Part shown: piece after piece, positions 25,553 to 33,611 of the stretch
How positions within the stretch are numbered: the stretch's first letter is position 1
Layout: every line of letters begins with the position of its first letter
From: Ardenticatenales bacterium
GTDB taxonomy: Bacteria > Chloroflexota > Anaerolineae > Promineifilales > Promineifilaceae
Length of the DNA: 64,000 nt
Assembly (NCBI GenBank): GCA_020634515.1
Contig: JACKBL010000003.1
Location: 62,001-126,000 of the forward strand
Direction of reading: 5' to 3'
The notes under the pieces: model-generated
Told to the model about the DNA's origin: nothing
The model's database searches: none
Seen by the model: only the letters and a program-made list of their open reading frames with translations
Made by a program: the position numbers and the translations under genes

Positions 25553-26728
25553 ATGATTGAAAGCAACGAAACATCTTACCTGGCAATCATTACGATTTCC
25601 CTGCCATCCCACGACCAGGCGATTACGGCCCGCGTGATCATGCACCCCTCAGACACGGTGGACATTGGCGACGACCAGGCCAAACGGCTGGGCGATTGCA
25701 CGCTGGCGGAACTACAAACCTTTGCCGATGCGCTGGAAGCCGACGTCTGGCAGGCGTATCAGGCGATTCGGCTGGCGGACCTGCAGCAGCAAGAAGACAT
25801 CACCGTTGGCGCGTGCCTGGCGGAATCAACCGGCGGAACGCTACCCCTGGACACCCTGCTGGATCACATGATTCTGCTTACCCCGCCCGTGGCCACCGGG
25901 GAACTGGCGGACACCGTGGCGGAAGCAGCGCCGCCGGCGGCGGACGTTAAGGCGCAAGCGGACCTGGAGCCGGAAAGCGTGCCGGCAAAACCCATCCCCG
26001 AACCGGCGCAAGAAGCGGCGCAAGAAGCGGCGCAAGAAGCGGCGCAAGAACCCGCGCAGGAACCGGCGCAAGAAGCGGCGGAAGAACCCGCGTCCGTCGC
26101 CGAAGAACAGGAACCGGCCATCATGGTGGCGGAATCGGAGCCGGTGCATGAGGAACGCGAAGCCCGCCCCGGCATGACGGCACGCCCCATATCCCCACCA
26201 CACATCCGCATTCTGGGAAAACGGCGTCCCCTGGGGCATTCAACCTGGACGGCGGTGGATATTTTGATGAACGAGCCGGCGTTCCGTGATACCCAGGCAC
26301 ACGCACTTTCAAGCATGAATCGGGAAGTTGCCGGCATGCTCATAGGTCCCCCTCCCGAAAAACAACCCGATGGCCGCTACCTGGTGCATATCACCGACAT
26401 CATCATCGCCAAACATACGCGCATGCACGGTGCCAGCGTCACCTACACCCCGGAAAGTTGGCGGTACATCAACGACAAACTCCAGGAACGGTATCCCGAA
26501 GGAGACGCCGTCATCGTCGGCTGGTATCATACCCATCCCGGCTTCGGGATTTTCCTCTCCGGCATGGACCAGTTCATCCACCAGAACTTCTTCACGCAGA
26601 TATGGCATGTGGCCCTGGTGCTGGACCCCCGCGCCCAGCGCACCGGCTTCTTCTGCTGGGACCGCCAACGCTCGCGCGTGGATCCCTACGAATTTCCCTG
26701 GCCCGCCTGGGCACGCGACGCCTGGTAA
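25553..26728 (+). CDS. Second JAMM/MPN metalloprotease with N-terminal domain and Ala-Gln-Glu repeats
   Basis: The 391-residue protein has a C-terminal JAB/MPN domain with Glu258 (NREVAGMLIG), His326 and His328 in WYHTHPGFGIFLSGMD, Ser336 and Asp339, so the zinc site is intact. Residues 1-110 form a separate domain of unknown type. Residues 140-185 are a low-complexity linker of AQEAAQE units; the DNA at about 26008-26090 is a matching tandem of 12- and 15-nt units. Unlike the preceding JAMM protein it has no membrane helix. Having two JAMM proteins suggests separate precursor processing and deconjugation, which is inference. Confidence 0.87.
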   Translation: MIESNETSYLAIITISLPSHDQAITARVIMHPSDTVDIGDDQAKRLGDCTLAELQTFADALEADVWQAYQAIRLADLQQQEDITVGACLAESTGGTLPLDTLLDHMILLTPPVATGELADTVAEAAPPAADVKAQADLEPESVPAKPIPEPAQEAAQEAAQEAAQEPAQEPAQEAAEEPASVAEEQEPAIMVAESEPVHEEREARPGMTARPISPPHIRILGKRRPLGHSTWTAVDILMNEPAFRDTQAHALSSMNREVAGMLIGPPPEKQPDGRYLVHITDIIIAKHTRMHGASVTYTPESWRYINDKLQERYPEGDAVIVGWYHTHPGFGIFLSGMDQFIHQNFFTQIWHVALVLDPRAQRTGFFCWDRQRSRVDPYEFPWPAWARDAW

Positions 26729-26767
26729 GGGCGCATCCGTTAATCAAGGCTTCGCTCGGGAATTGAC
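26728..26767 (+). repeat. Partial copy of the GGGCGCATCCGT dispersed repeat
   Basis: The segment matches the left end of the repeat at 45909-46012 (GGGCGCATCCGTTAAT, then GGCTTCGCTCGGGAATTGAC) with few changes, then diverges. Confidence 0.6.
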
Positions 26768-26771
26768 CCGA

Positions 26772-26821
26772 AGTGGCTATCCGCAATTAAATTGGCGCAA
26801 ATGTGCGGACAGCTTGTCAGC
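26772..26821 (+). repeat. ~50-bp dispersed repeat, copy 2
   Basis: Near copy of 7388-7437 with about five substitutions, again just after a coding region. The surrounding 26729-27086 gap is made of repeats, an extended -10 element and a degenerate 15-bp inverted repeat at 26941-27000. Confidence 0.6.
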
Positions 26822-26875
26822 AACATAACGGGTGCATGAATGCAGGAAAGACTGCTGCATCGTCTCCCGGTTCAA

Positions 26876-26884
26876 TGGTATAAT
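26876..26884 (+). promoter_or_regulatory. Extended -10 promoter element before the RING-like genes
   Basis: TGGTATAAT is a perfect extended -10 element. No good -35 is seen, which is tolerated with an extended -10. It lies about 200 bp ahead of the first RING-like gene, so these genes may be transcribed separately from the E1-JAMM run. Confidence 0.45.
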
Positions 26885-26940
26885 AACCGCAGTTGGTTTC
26901 CGTTGACTGTTGATTGTAAGTAACTACTAACGCTCTTTGG

Positions 26941-27000
26941 AAATTGCACCAATTTTACGCGCGCAATGGCCATGCTCACTAAAGAAAATTGGGCCAATCT
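26941..27000. repeat. Degenerate inverted repeat related to 6065-6123
   Basis: AAATTGCACCAATTTT and GAAAATTGGGCCAATCT flank 28 bp. Arms, spacing and position close to a copy of the 50-bp repeat parallel the 6-7.4 kb region. Confidence 0.4.
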
Positions 27001-27086
27001 GGCTTAGCAGTTACGATTGTAAATCGGTACCGGTTAACGCCCGCAAAAACCCGCTATAGGGCGCGTCTCTAACCCGCCTTCTAAAG

Positions 27087-27509
27087 ATGATCGAGAACGA
27101 TCCACTCATTATTTCCACCGAAGACATCAGCCAGGCCAACCAATTGAGCCTGAATTGCCCCATTTGCGCCAGCGCCGTGGAAAAAAACGTGGATGGCGCG
27201 TCCCTGGCGCCCGTGGTTTGCGTCAAGTGTAGCACGCTTTATCACCAGGCGTGCTGGGAGCAGAGCGGCGGCAAGTGCGCCATCCTGGGCTGCGGCAGCA
27301 GCGAGTGCCGCCCCTATGGGCAAGATTTAGGTCCCATTATGCGGATCACGTACGGCGACCTGCCAAAGGAAACCCCACGGCCATCTCCCAATGGGTATGA
27401 GAAGCGGTTGAAGGCGGAAGAGCAGCGCCGCCGCCAGGAAGAGCGCCGCCGCCCCTTCTGGATCATCTGGTTCGAGCGCCTGCTGCGGGCAATTCGCATT
27501 TTGGAGTAG
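27087..27509 (+). CDS. RING-like binuclear zinc (treble-clef) protein, candidate E3
   Basis: The 140-residue protein has a Cys/His array typical of prokaryotic RING-type domains: CPIC (24-27), CVKC (45-48), HQAC (53-56) followed by Trp, then Cys64 and Cys69. The spacing fits two interleaved zinc sites. The C-terminal third is a charged helix (KRLKAEEQRRRQEERRR) leading to an amphipathic Trp-rich end (PFWIIWFERLLRAIRILE) that could touch the membrane. RING domains recruit E2s, and an E2 is encoded 2.4 kb upstream, so an E3 role is a reasonable inference. A PHD-like or purely structural zinc domain is the alternative. Confidence 0.7.
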   Translation: MIENDPLIISTEDISQANQLSLNCPICASAVEKNVDGASLAPVVCVKCSTLYHQACWEQSGGKCAILGCGSSECRPYGQDLGPIMRITYGDLPKETPRPSPNGYEKRLKAEEQRRRQEERRRPFWIIWFERLLRAIRILE

Positions 27510-27510
27510 A

Positions 27511-27590
27511 CAGCAACTGCTAACCCTCTCGTGGGCTGAGCTTGTCGAAGCTCCTGTTGCCTTCGACAGGCTCAGGCAACGGGCCAGTCG
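27511..27590. repeat. Dispersed repeat CTAACCCTCTCGTGGGCTGAG type, copy 1
   Basis: This segment shares TAACCCTCTCGTGGGCTGAG and TTCGACAGGCTCAG blocks with 40692-40778 and, inverted, with 44002-44051. It occupies the gap between the two RING-like genes. Confidence 0.55.
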
Positions 27591-27616
27591 TTGAAATAAA
27601 CACACAATCACTGATC

Positions 27617-28132
27617 ATGGCTGTAACGCCCATCCACCTTGACCAGGCCTCTCCCTTCATCGGAGAGGCTTGCGCGTTATGCAAAGAGGAATTTCGCGCC
27701 GGCGATGAAATGGTCGTCTGCCCGGAGGATGCGGCGCGCCACCATAAGGCGTGCTGGCAGGCAAACGGTAATCGCTGCACGGCGTACGGCTGCACGGGGC
27801 GGGGGGAAGTGGTGGATGTGATGACGCGGCCACCGCGAGAACGACGACAGACGATGCGCCCCGGCGCCCCCGTGACCTCCGCTAACAGAACGTCTAAGGT
27901 GCGCGTTATGCCGGCAACCAGCTTCTCCTGGGCGCAATCCTGTCTCATCCTCTCCATTGCCGTCGCCATCATCCTCTGCTCCGTGGGCTGCTTCGGACTC
28001 TGGGCCATTGCCGACTACATCGCCACCAACATCCTGCACTGGCCTTACCGTGGCGAGCCGGCGGGCTGGCTGCCGTTGTGGCAACTTGCCCCCCTCCTCA
28101 GCAGCGCCCCTTATCTCCTCTCTTTGCTCTGA
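27617..28132 (+). CDS. RING-like zinc protein with transmembrane segment, candidate membrane E3
   Basis: The ATG at 27617 is chosen because the longer frame from 27542 is translated repeat DNA. The 171-residue protein has CALC (19-22), CPED (35-38), HHKAC (42-46) followed by Trp, Cys54 and Cys59. This is the same array as the protein at 27087 except that one Cys ligand is replaced by Asp38. A basic linker leads to a hydrophobic segment (LILSIAVAIILCSVGCFGLW, about 112-131) and a second weakly hydrophobic end. It would hold the zinc domain at the membrane, like the membrane-anchored JAMM protease. The pair look like duplicates that diverged in anchoring. Confidence 0.65.
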   Translation: MAVTPIHLDQASPFIGEACALCKEEFRAGDEMVVCPEDAARHHKACWQANGNRCTAYGCTGRGEVVDVMTRPPRERRQTMRPGAPVTSANRTSKVRVMPATSFSWAQSCLILSIAVAIILCSVGCFGLWAIADYIATNILHWPYRGEPAGWLPLWQLAPLLSSAPYLLSLL

Positions 28133-28300
28133 TACACGCCGTCCCCGCTTTTTCTTTTTCCCTGATAACGGCCAAGCTCCAGAGAGCGTTAGTAGTCACC
28201 TTTTTCTCCGCTAACTTTCCGAGGTACAATTGTCGCGGCTGCCCGCGCCGGGCAGTACGTTTGACGCGACCTATCCGCTGTTCACAACAGAGAGCTTCCC

Positions 28301-29806
28301 ATGACCTCCCCTTTTGATATTCTCCTGGAAAAAGTCAACGAATTGCACGACTTGCAGAAGGCGCTGATGCTGCTAAGTTGGGATCGTGAAGTGAATATGC
28401 CGGCAGGGGGAATGCCGGCACGCACCCAACAAATGACCACCCTCAGCCGCCTCATCCACACCCTGCAAACCTCCCCCGAAATGGGCGACCTGATCGAAAA
28501 CGCCGCCGCCAGCCTCAACGACGCCGCGTACGATTCCTTTGCGGCCAGCCTGATACGGTATCTGCGCTACGATTACGAGATCAACACGAAATTGCCGTCG
28601 GAATTCGTCGCCCGCCGCACCCAGATCAGCGCCCAGGCCAACGTCGCCTGGAAAGCCGCCCGCGCACAGGACGACTTCGCCATCTTCCAGCCCTGGCTGG
28701 CGCAAGTCGTCGCTCTGGGACAAGAAATGGCCGACCTTTACGGCTACGAAGACGAGAAATACGACCCCCTGCTCGACAAATTCGAACGCGACGCCAAAAC
28801 CGCGCAGGTGCGCGCCATCTTCAACGTCGTCAAAGAAGCCACCGTCCCCCTCCTCCGCGCTATCCAGGAACACGACAAACCCGTAAATAGCAGCATTCTG
28901 CGCCAACCCTACGACGTAGCCCGGCAAAAGGAATTCGCCCACTACATCGCCACCGCCGTCGGTTACGACTTCAGTCGCGGCCACCTGGGCACAGCCACTC
29001 ACCCCTTCGCCACCAGCTTCTCGCGGGACGATGCGCGCATCACCACCCGCTGGTACCCCGACTTCCTCAACCCCTCCCTCTTTGGCACGCTGCACGAATC
29101 CGGCCACGCCATGTACGAACAGGGCACGGGGCCAGAACTGGCGCGCACGCCCCTCGCGCGCGGCACGTCCTCCGGCATCCACGAATCCCAATCGCGCATG
29201 ATTGAAAACAACATCGGGCGCAGCCTCGGCTTCTGGCGCGTCCATTTCCCCAAACTGCAAGCCCTCTTCCCCGACACCCTGGGCGCGGTCAACCTCACCG
29301 ATTTCTACCGCGCCATCAACAAAGTACAGCCATCCACCATTCGCGTGGAAGCGGATGAACTGACCTATAATTTGCACATTATCTTGCGTTTTGAGTTGGA
29401 ACAGGCGCTGATTAACGGCGATCTGGCCGCCGCGGATGTGCCCGCCGCCTGGAATGACAAAATGCAAGAGCTTTTGGGCATCACGCCCCCCACCAACCGC
29501 GAAGGCTGCTTGCAAGACATCCACTGGTCCCGCCCCAGTTTTGGCTACTTCCCCACCTATGCACTGGGGAACCTGTACGCCGCTCAGCTCTTCGCCGCCG
29601 CCCAGGAGCAAAACCCGGCCATCCGCGCCGACGTGGAGCAAGGCGATCCTATCTCCTTGCTGCAATGGCTGCGCGATAATGTCCACCGCCACGGGCGCAA
29701 ATTCACGCCTTCGGAACTGGTGCAGCAGGCCACCGGCCAGCCGCTCAGCCACGAACCTTTTGTGCGCTACATCACGGCCAAATTCAGCGACATCTACGAA
29801 CTGTAG
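28301..29806 (+). CDS. M32 family (Taq-type) metallocarboxypeptidase
   Basis: The 501-residue protein matches the usual length of thermostable carboxypeptidase 1. The zinc motif HESGH is at 265-269, and the downstream GTSSGIHESQSRMIEN supplies the third ligand Glu and substrate contacts. The IRVEADELTYNLHIILRFE block is also characteristic. The enzyme removes C-terminal residues from peptides in the cytoplasm. It starts 168 bp after the second RING-like gene and is probably outside that locus. Confidence 0.93.
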   Translation: MTSPFDILLEKVNELHDLQKALMLLSWDREVNMPAGGMPARTQQMTTLSRLIHTLQTSPEMGDLIENAAASLNDAAYDSFAASLIRYLRYDYEINTKLPSEFVARRTQISAQANVAWKAARAQDDFAIFQPWLAQVVALGQEMADLYGYEDEKYDPLLDKFERDAKTAQVRAIFNVVKEATVPLLRAIQEHDKPVNSSILRQPYDVARQKEFAHYIATAVGYDFSRGHLGTATHPFATSFSRDDARITTRWYPDFLNPSLFGTLHESGHAMYEQGTGPELARTPLARGTSSGIHESQSRMIENNIGRSLGFWRVHFPKLQALFPDTLGAVNLTDFYRAINKVQPSTIRVEADELTYNLHIILRFELEQALINGDLAAADVPAAWNDKMQELLGITPPTNREGCLQDIHWSRPSFGYFPTYALGNLYAAQLFAAAQEQNPAIRADVEQGDPISLLQWLRDNVHRHGRKFTPSELVQQATGQPLSHEPFVRYITAKFSDIYEL

Positions 29807-29821
29807 CGGGGTACGCGGCTT

Positions 29822-30541
29822 TTAAGGCTGCACGCCTTCCGCTTGCAGACAATACGGCCACGGGTCTTCGCCACGCAGCAGCGCGGCGAGGGCCGGGCTG
29901 TCTTTGTAATAACCGTGGTATTGGGATGGCAACATGCCGGCAATATGCACCATAATGTAATGCGTATAGGCGGCCAGATCGGATGTGCGCGCACGGCGAC
30001 CCAGGTCCGGCAGTTGGATAGGCTGACCGATATGGCATACCAGTCGGGTCCGCCGCAAATGCTTAAAGTTCTCCCCCACCACATCCGTATTCACCACTGC
30101 CACGGGCAGCAGCGGCGCGTTGGTGCGGCTGGCGAGATAAGCGGCCCCATCCTTCGCCTGAATCAGCGCCCCCACGCGGCTGCGCGTCCCCTCCGGAGCC
30201 AGACCAAAGACTTCGCCGCTTTCAATCGCCTCAATCGCCTCTTTTAACGCTTTGCGGTCCACTTCGCCACGGTTGATGTAAACCGCGCCCCCCGCCTTCA
30301 TCAACGGTCCATAAACGATGTTTTTGGCCCATTTTTCGCCCGCGAAGAAGCGAATACGCATGGGCGGAACGGGCAGCGCCAGGAACAGCAGCGGCGCGTC
30401 CGCTTTGCTCATATGGTTGGTAACAATGATGAAGGGGCCTTTGGCCGGGATGTTTTCCTGCCCAAAGAAGCGGGCACTGCCCACAATGAACAGCAGCAGG
30501 CGCATCACGCCACGGAGGATGTAGAGGAAGATGGTTTGCAT
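29822..30541 (-). CDS. plsC: 1-acyl-sn-glycerol-3-phosphate acyltransferase (PlsC family)
   Basis: The 239-residue protein has an N-terminal hydrophobic helix, the catalytic HX4D motif at His43-Asp48 (NHMSKADAP), a lysophosphatidate-binding FFAGEKWAKN region and the EGTRSR motif. It would acylate lysophosphatidic acid at the inner membrane. Its start lies 88 bp downstream of the LysM lipoprotein gene, possibly in the same minus-strand unit. It converges with the M32 gene. Confidence 0.88.
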   Translation of the reverse strand: MQTIFLYILRGVMRLLLFIVGSARFFGQENIPAKGPFIIVTNHMSKADAPLLFLALPVPPMRIRFFAGEKWAKNIVYGPLMKAGGAVYINRGEVDRKALKEAIEAIESGEVFGLAPEGTRSRVGALIQAKDGAAYLASRTNAPLLPVAVVNTDVVGENFKHLRRTRLVCHIGQPIQLPDLGRRARTSDLAAYTHYIMVHIAGMLPSQYHGYYKDSPALAALLRGEDPWPYCLQAEGVQP

Positions 30542-30628
30542 TTATGCATCCTTGTTGGTTCATTCTCCAGTTTGGTTCATTCTTGGAGAATGAATCAATC
30601 TTGGGGAGAACTAAATTCTGGGCGGCCA

Positions 30629-31681
30629 TTAAGGTTCCGCTTGCAGCCCGTAGGCCGCCAGTTGGTAGGATACGGCCCGCCCACCCGGCGGCGTCATGTC
30701 GAAGGAAAAGGGGATTTGCCCGCTTGCCGGCATTTCATCCGTCCAAACATGCTGATAATAACCCGTAACGCGCTCTTGCGCATCATAAAATGTGCCCACC
30801 AGCAAAATCTGCGTGGCCGACGCACCGCCCACGTTGGTGATTACCCCGGCCAGTCTCGCCTGATTCTCCCCAAGATTCGCCTCATCCACCGTAACCGCCA
30901 GGTCCAGGTAGCGCGTGCCCAGGTCAATGACCGTATCGCCGCCGCTGATGGAGATGCGCGTGCCGGCAAATCCATCGGGACGACGCGGCAGCAAGACGCC
31001 AAAGGGGGCACGCTGACCGGGCGGAAGGACGGGCGCGACCACCCAGGCGGTGGTTGTTTGTTGCACATCCCCGACGGCGTCGAGGAGATCAAGGGTTAGT
31101 TGTAGGTTTTGTGCCGGCATTTCCCCCTCATTCACCACCTCCCCCAACAACCACAACCCATCCAGCGGCGTCTGATACGGCGTCACACTCACCACCGCCA
31201 CCCGGATCGGCACCGGTGTGCTGCCCCCACCCTGAAACACAGGCGTCGCCGGCGGCGGCAGCAGCAGCATCTGCCCAATTTGTAGCAAATTCGGACGCAC
31301 CCCCGGATTCAAAGCCAAAATCTCATCCACCGTGCGATAACTCTTGGCCGCAATCACCCAGATGGTATCCCCCTCCACCACCTGATAGGCAATCGGGGTC
31401 GGCGTCGGCGTCTCCGTGGGCGTCGGCAGCGGCGTGGGCGTCGTCTGAATCACGGCCACCGTCGGCGGCGCAACCGTAGCAAAGGACACGCCCACGGCAG
31501 GCGTCAGCGTCATCGTCGGTGTGCGCGTGAGGAGCGGTGTCGGCGTGGGCGCAGGTTGGGTGCAGCCCACCAACAGCAGCGCCACACCCCACCACAGCCA
31601 CGCCCAAAGCCGCCGGGCACGGCTCAACGCCAACCATTGCCCCAGTGACGAACAACGCGAAGCAGGCAAAACAGAACTCAT
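30629..31681 (-). CDS. LysM-domain lipoprotein
   Basis: The 350-residue protein has a signal peptide ending in the lipobox LLLVGC. A Thr/Pro-rich linker, one LysM domain (YQVVEGDTIWVIAAKSYRTV, ending IGQMLLLPP) and a beta domain of about 150 residues (LWLLGEVVNEGEMPAQNLQL) resembling FxLYD-type domains follow. LysM binds peptidoglycan-type glycans. The ATG overlaps the stop of the upstream acyl-CoA dehydrogenase (ATGA), so the two are coupled, although no functional link is obvious. Confidence 0.82.
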   Translation of the reverse strand: MSSVLPASRCSSLGQWLALSRARRLWAWLWWGVALLLVGCTQPAPTPTPLLTRTPTMTLTPAVGVSFATVAPPTVAVIQTTPTPLPTPTETPTPTPIAYQVVEGDTIWVIAAKSYRTVDEILALNPGVRPNLLQIGQMLLLPPPATPVFQGGGSTPVPIRVAVVSVTPYQTPLDGLWLLGEVVNEGEMPAQNLQLTLDLLDAVGDVQQTTTAWVVAPVLPPGQRAPFGVLLPRRPDGFAGTRISISGGDTVIDLGTRYLDLAVTVDEANLGENQARLAGVITNVGGASATQILLVGTFYDAQERVTGYYQHVWTDEMPASGQIPFSFDMTPPGGRAVSYQLAAYGLQAEP

Positions 31682-33429
31682 CGCTCGGCGGCCAGCCGCG
31701 CCACCATGTCGTCGTAGTAGGGGATGTCCTTCGGTTCACGCCCCAACACGCGCCGACTGAAGAAAAACAGCGCCACGCGCTGCTTCAGCCGATCTTGCTT
31801 TTCTCGCAGTTCCCAGTCGGCTTCCGCCGCGAGGCAGGCGGTGTAGTACAGGTCTGTCAGTCGTGTCATGAGGGGGCGCATGTAAATGCCGGCAGTCAAC
31901 TCATCCATCCCCAACACTTGCTCCACCTCCGCCGCCATCTGTTCCACCGCCTCCAACCCTTGCAGCCGCAACTCCGTCAGCGCCGCCGCTCCATTAAACA
32001 GATGCCGCAGCTTCCGCAAAAACGGCTCATGCACCTTATAGCGGCGCATATCGCGTTGCACCTGCGCCAGCAGCACATTGTGCGTCCCCTCCCAATTCTC
32101 ATACACCACGTTATCCCGCAGCAGCCGCGGTAGCACCGAAAATGACTCAATCGCCCCATTGCCACCCAACAACTCAATCGCCGCCAGGATCACCTCATGC
32201 GCCAACACCGCCGAACGGAACTTATTCAGATTCAAGGCCATACGCAAAAAGCCCGCATCCTCCGCTTCCGCCCGCCCCAACGCCTCCTGATCCAGCAAAT
32301 AGGCAATCCGCAGCGACCCGGACAACATCGCCATCGTATCCGCCCGCATCTTCGCCAGCAAATCCTGCACCAGCGGGAAATGAATAATAGCCCGGTCAAA
32401 GGCGCGGCGATGCGTGGCATACGCTTGCGCCACCAGATAGGCGCGGCGCGCATTACCCGTCGTCCCTACGGCATTGTACAGGCGCGACGTATTGATCACA
32501 TGCGTCATCACATTGCGGAAACCCGCCGCCACCTCCCCCACCTGGTACGCCAGCGCCCCCTGGAACAACACCTCGCCGCTGGCCATGGCTCGCGTGCCCA
32601 ACTTCTCCTTCAGGCGATTGATGGTGTAATGATTCAGGCGGCCATCCGGCAGGTAACGCGGCACCAGGAACAGTCCCAAACCCCGCGTGCCCTCTCCCTG
32701 GTCCACCACGCGCGCCGTCATCAAAATAACGTGCGCCGTCACGTTGGAGCAGAACCACTTTTCGCCCTCAATCAACCACGTCCCTTCCTGGGGGTCCAAT
32801 GGCGTGGCCGTAGTCGCATTTGCGCCCACGTCGGAGCCGCCCTGCACTTCCGTGAGGAATTGGGCCGCGTGGAAAAGGGTATCGTAGTCGGGGTCGAGCA
32901 AGCGGGTGAGATACGTCTCGCGCAGGAAGGGGGAGCCAACCGCCTGCAGCGCCTTCACCGCGCCGGCAGTGCAGGCCACGGGGCAGTTGTGCCCCGCTTC
33001 CCCATTTTGTGAGGAAATGTAGAACAGGGTTAGGGCGAGCAGGTTTTGCGCCGGTTCCTCGTAAACGGAGATGATGCCCGACCCATAGATGTGGCGGCCC
33101 GCTTCGTGGTAGCTGGGGTGAAAATCTACATCCTCAATGCGTCGGCCAATGCCATCAAAACGGGCCAGTTGCGGCAGATTGTGGCGCAAGTCCGCCGTGC
33201 GCGCGGCGGCGTCTACGGTGGTGGCCGCATAACGGCCAAAATGATAAAGCTGGGGCGCGACCAGTTGCAGGCGCGATTGACCCCAGTAGAAGGCTAACAT
33301 CCGGCGCAAATTGCGGTCGGCGTTGAAGTAGTTGTCCGGCTGCGCGGCCTCCCACGCGGCCAGATTCTCTCGTCCAAGATCCGTCGCCGTTGGCGACGAA
33401 CTGCCTGATTGTGTTAATTGACGATTCAT
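31678..33429 (-). CDS. Acyl-CoA dehydrogenase family protein (AidB-like length)
   Basis: The start is an ATG behind AAGGATG. The 583-residue protein is longer than typical 380-residue acyl-CoA dehydrogenases and nearer to AidB-type members. FAD-binding and substrate motifs are seen in AAQFLTEVQGGSDVGANAT and the WLIEGEKWFCSN strand. The C-terminal helical domain carries YENWEGTHNVLL, where the catalytic Glu of the family lies. The substrate is not predictable. REP tandem repeats occupy the upstream region at 33450-33607. Confidence 0.85.
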   Translation of the reverse strand: MNRQLTQSGSSSPTATDLGRENLAAWEAAQPDNYFNADRNLRRMLAFYWGQSRLQLVAPQLYHFGRYAATTVDAAARTADLRHNLPQLARFDGIGRRIEDVDFHPSYHEAGRHIYGSGIISVYEEPAQNLLALTLFYISSQNGEAGHNCPVACTAGAVKALQAVGSPFLRETYLTRLLDPDYDTLFHAAQFLTEVQGGSDVGANATTATPLDPQEGTWLIEGEKWFCSNVTAHVILMTARVVDQGEGTRGLGLFLVPRYLPDGRLNHYTINRLKEKLGTRAMASGEVLFQGALAYQVGEVAAGFRNVMTHVINTSRLYNAVGTTGNARRAYLVAQAYATHRRAFDRAIIHFPLVQDLLAKMRADTMAMLSGSLRIAYLLDQEALGRAEAEDAGFLRMALNLNKFRSAVLAHEVILAAIELLGGNGAIESFSVLPRLLRDNVVYENWEGTHNVLLAQVQRDMRRYKVHEPFLRKLRHLFNGAAALTELRLQGLEAVEQMAAEVEQVLGMDELTAGIYMRPLMTRLTDLYYTACLAAEADWELREKQDRLKQRVALFFFSRRVLGREPKDIPYYDDMVARLAAER

Positions 33430-33449
33430 GATTCACATCCTTTCATTAG

Positions 33450-33607
33450 AACAGCTTCCGGGAAGGTGGGAAAGACACCCTCCCCGCTCAGAAATCTTCC
33501 CGGAAACTCCACGTCCAAACAGCTTCCGGGAAGCTAGGAGAGACACCCTCCCCGCTCAAAAACCTTCCCGGAAGCTCCACATCCAAACAGCTTCCGGGAA
33601 GCCAGGA
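33450..33607. repeat. 68-bp tandem repeat built on CTTCCGGGAAG palindromes
   Basis: About 2.3 direct copies with a 68-bp period start at 33450, 33518 and 33586 (each AACAGCTTCCGGGAAG). Each unit includes the inverted arm CTTCCCGGAARCTCC and a shared GACACCCTCCCCGCTCA core. The units are the same palindrome family as the dispersed REP hairpins, here amplified in tandem between two minus-strand genes. Confidence 0.75.
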
Positions 33608-33611
33608 AGCG

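Noticed and set aside
26008..26090. Tandem GCGCAAGAAGCG units as a possible CRISPR or minisatellite
   Set aside because: Units are in frame and encode an AQEAA linker of the second JAMM protein; no spacers are present.
27542..27616. Upstream start for the second RING-like protein
   Set aside because: The extra 25 residues are translated dispersed-repeat DNA; the ATG at 27617 begins the conserved part.
33450..33607. 68-bp tandem repeat as a CRISPR array
   Set aside because: The units are nearly identical along their whole length with no variable spacers and no cas genes.
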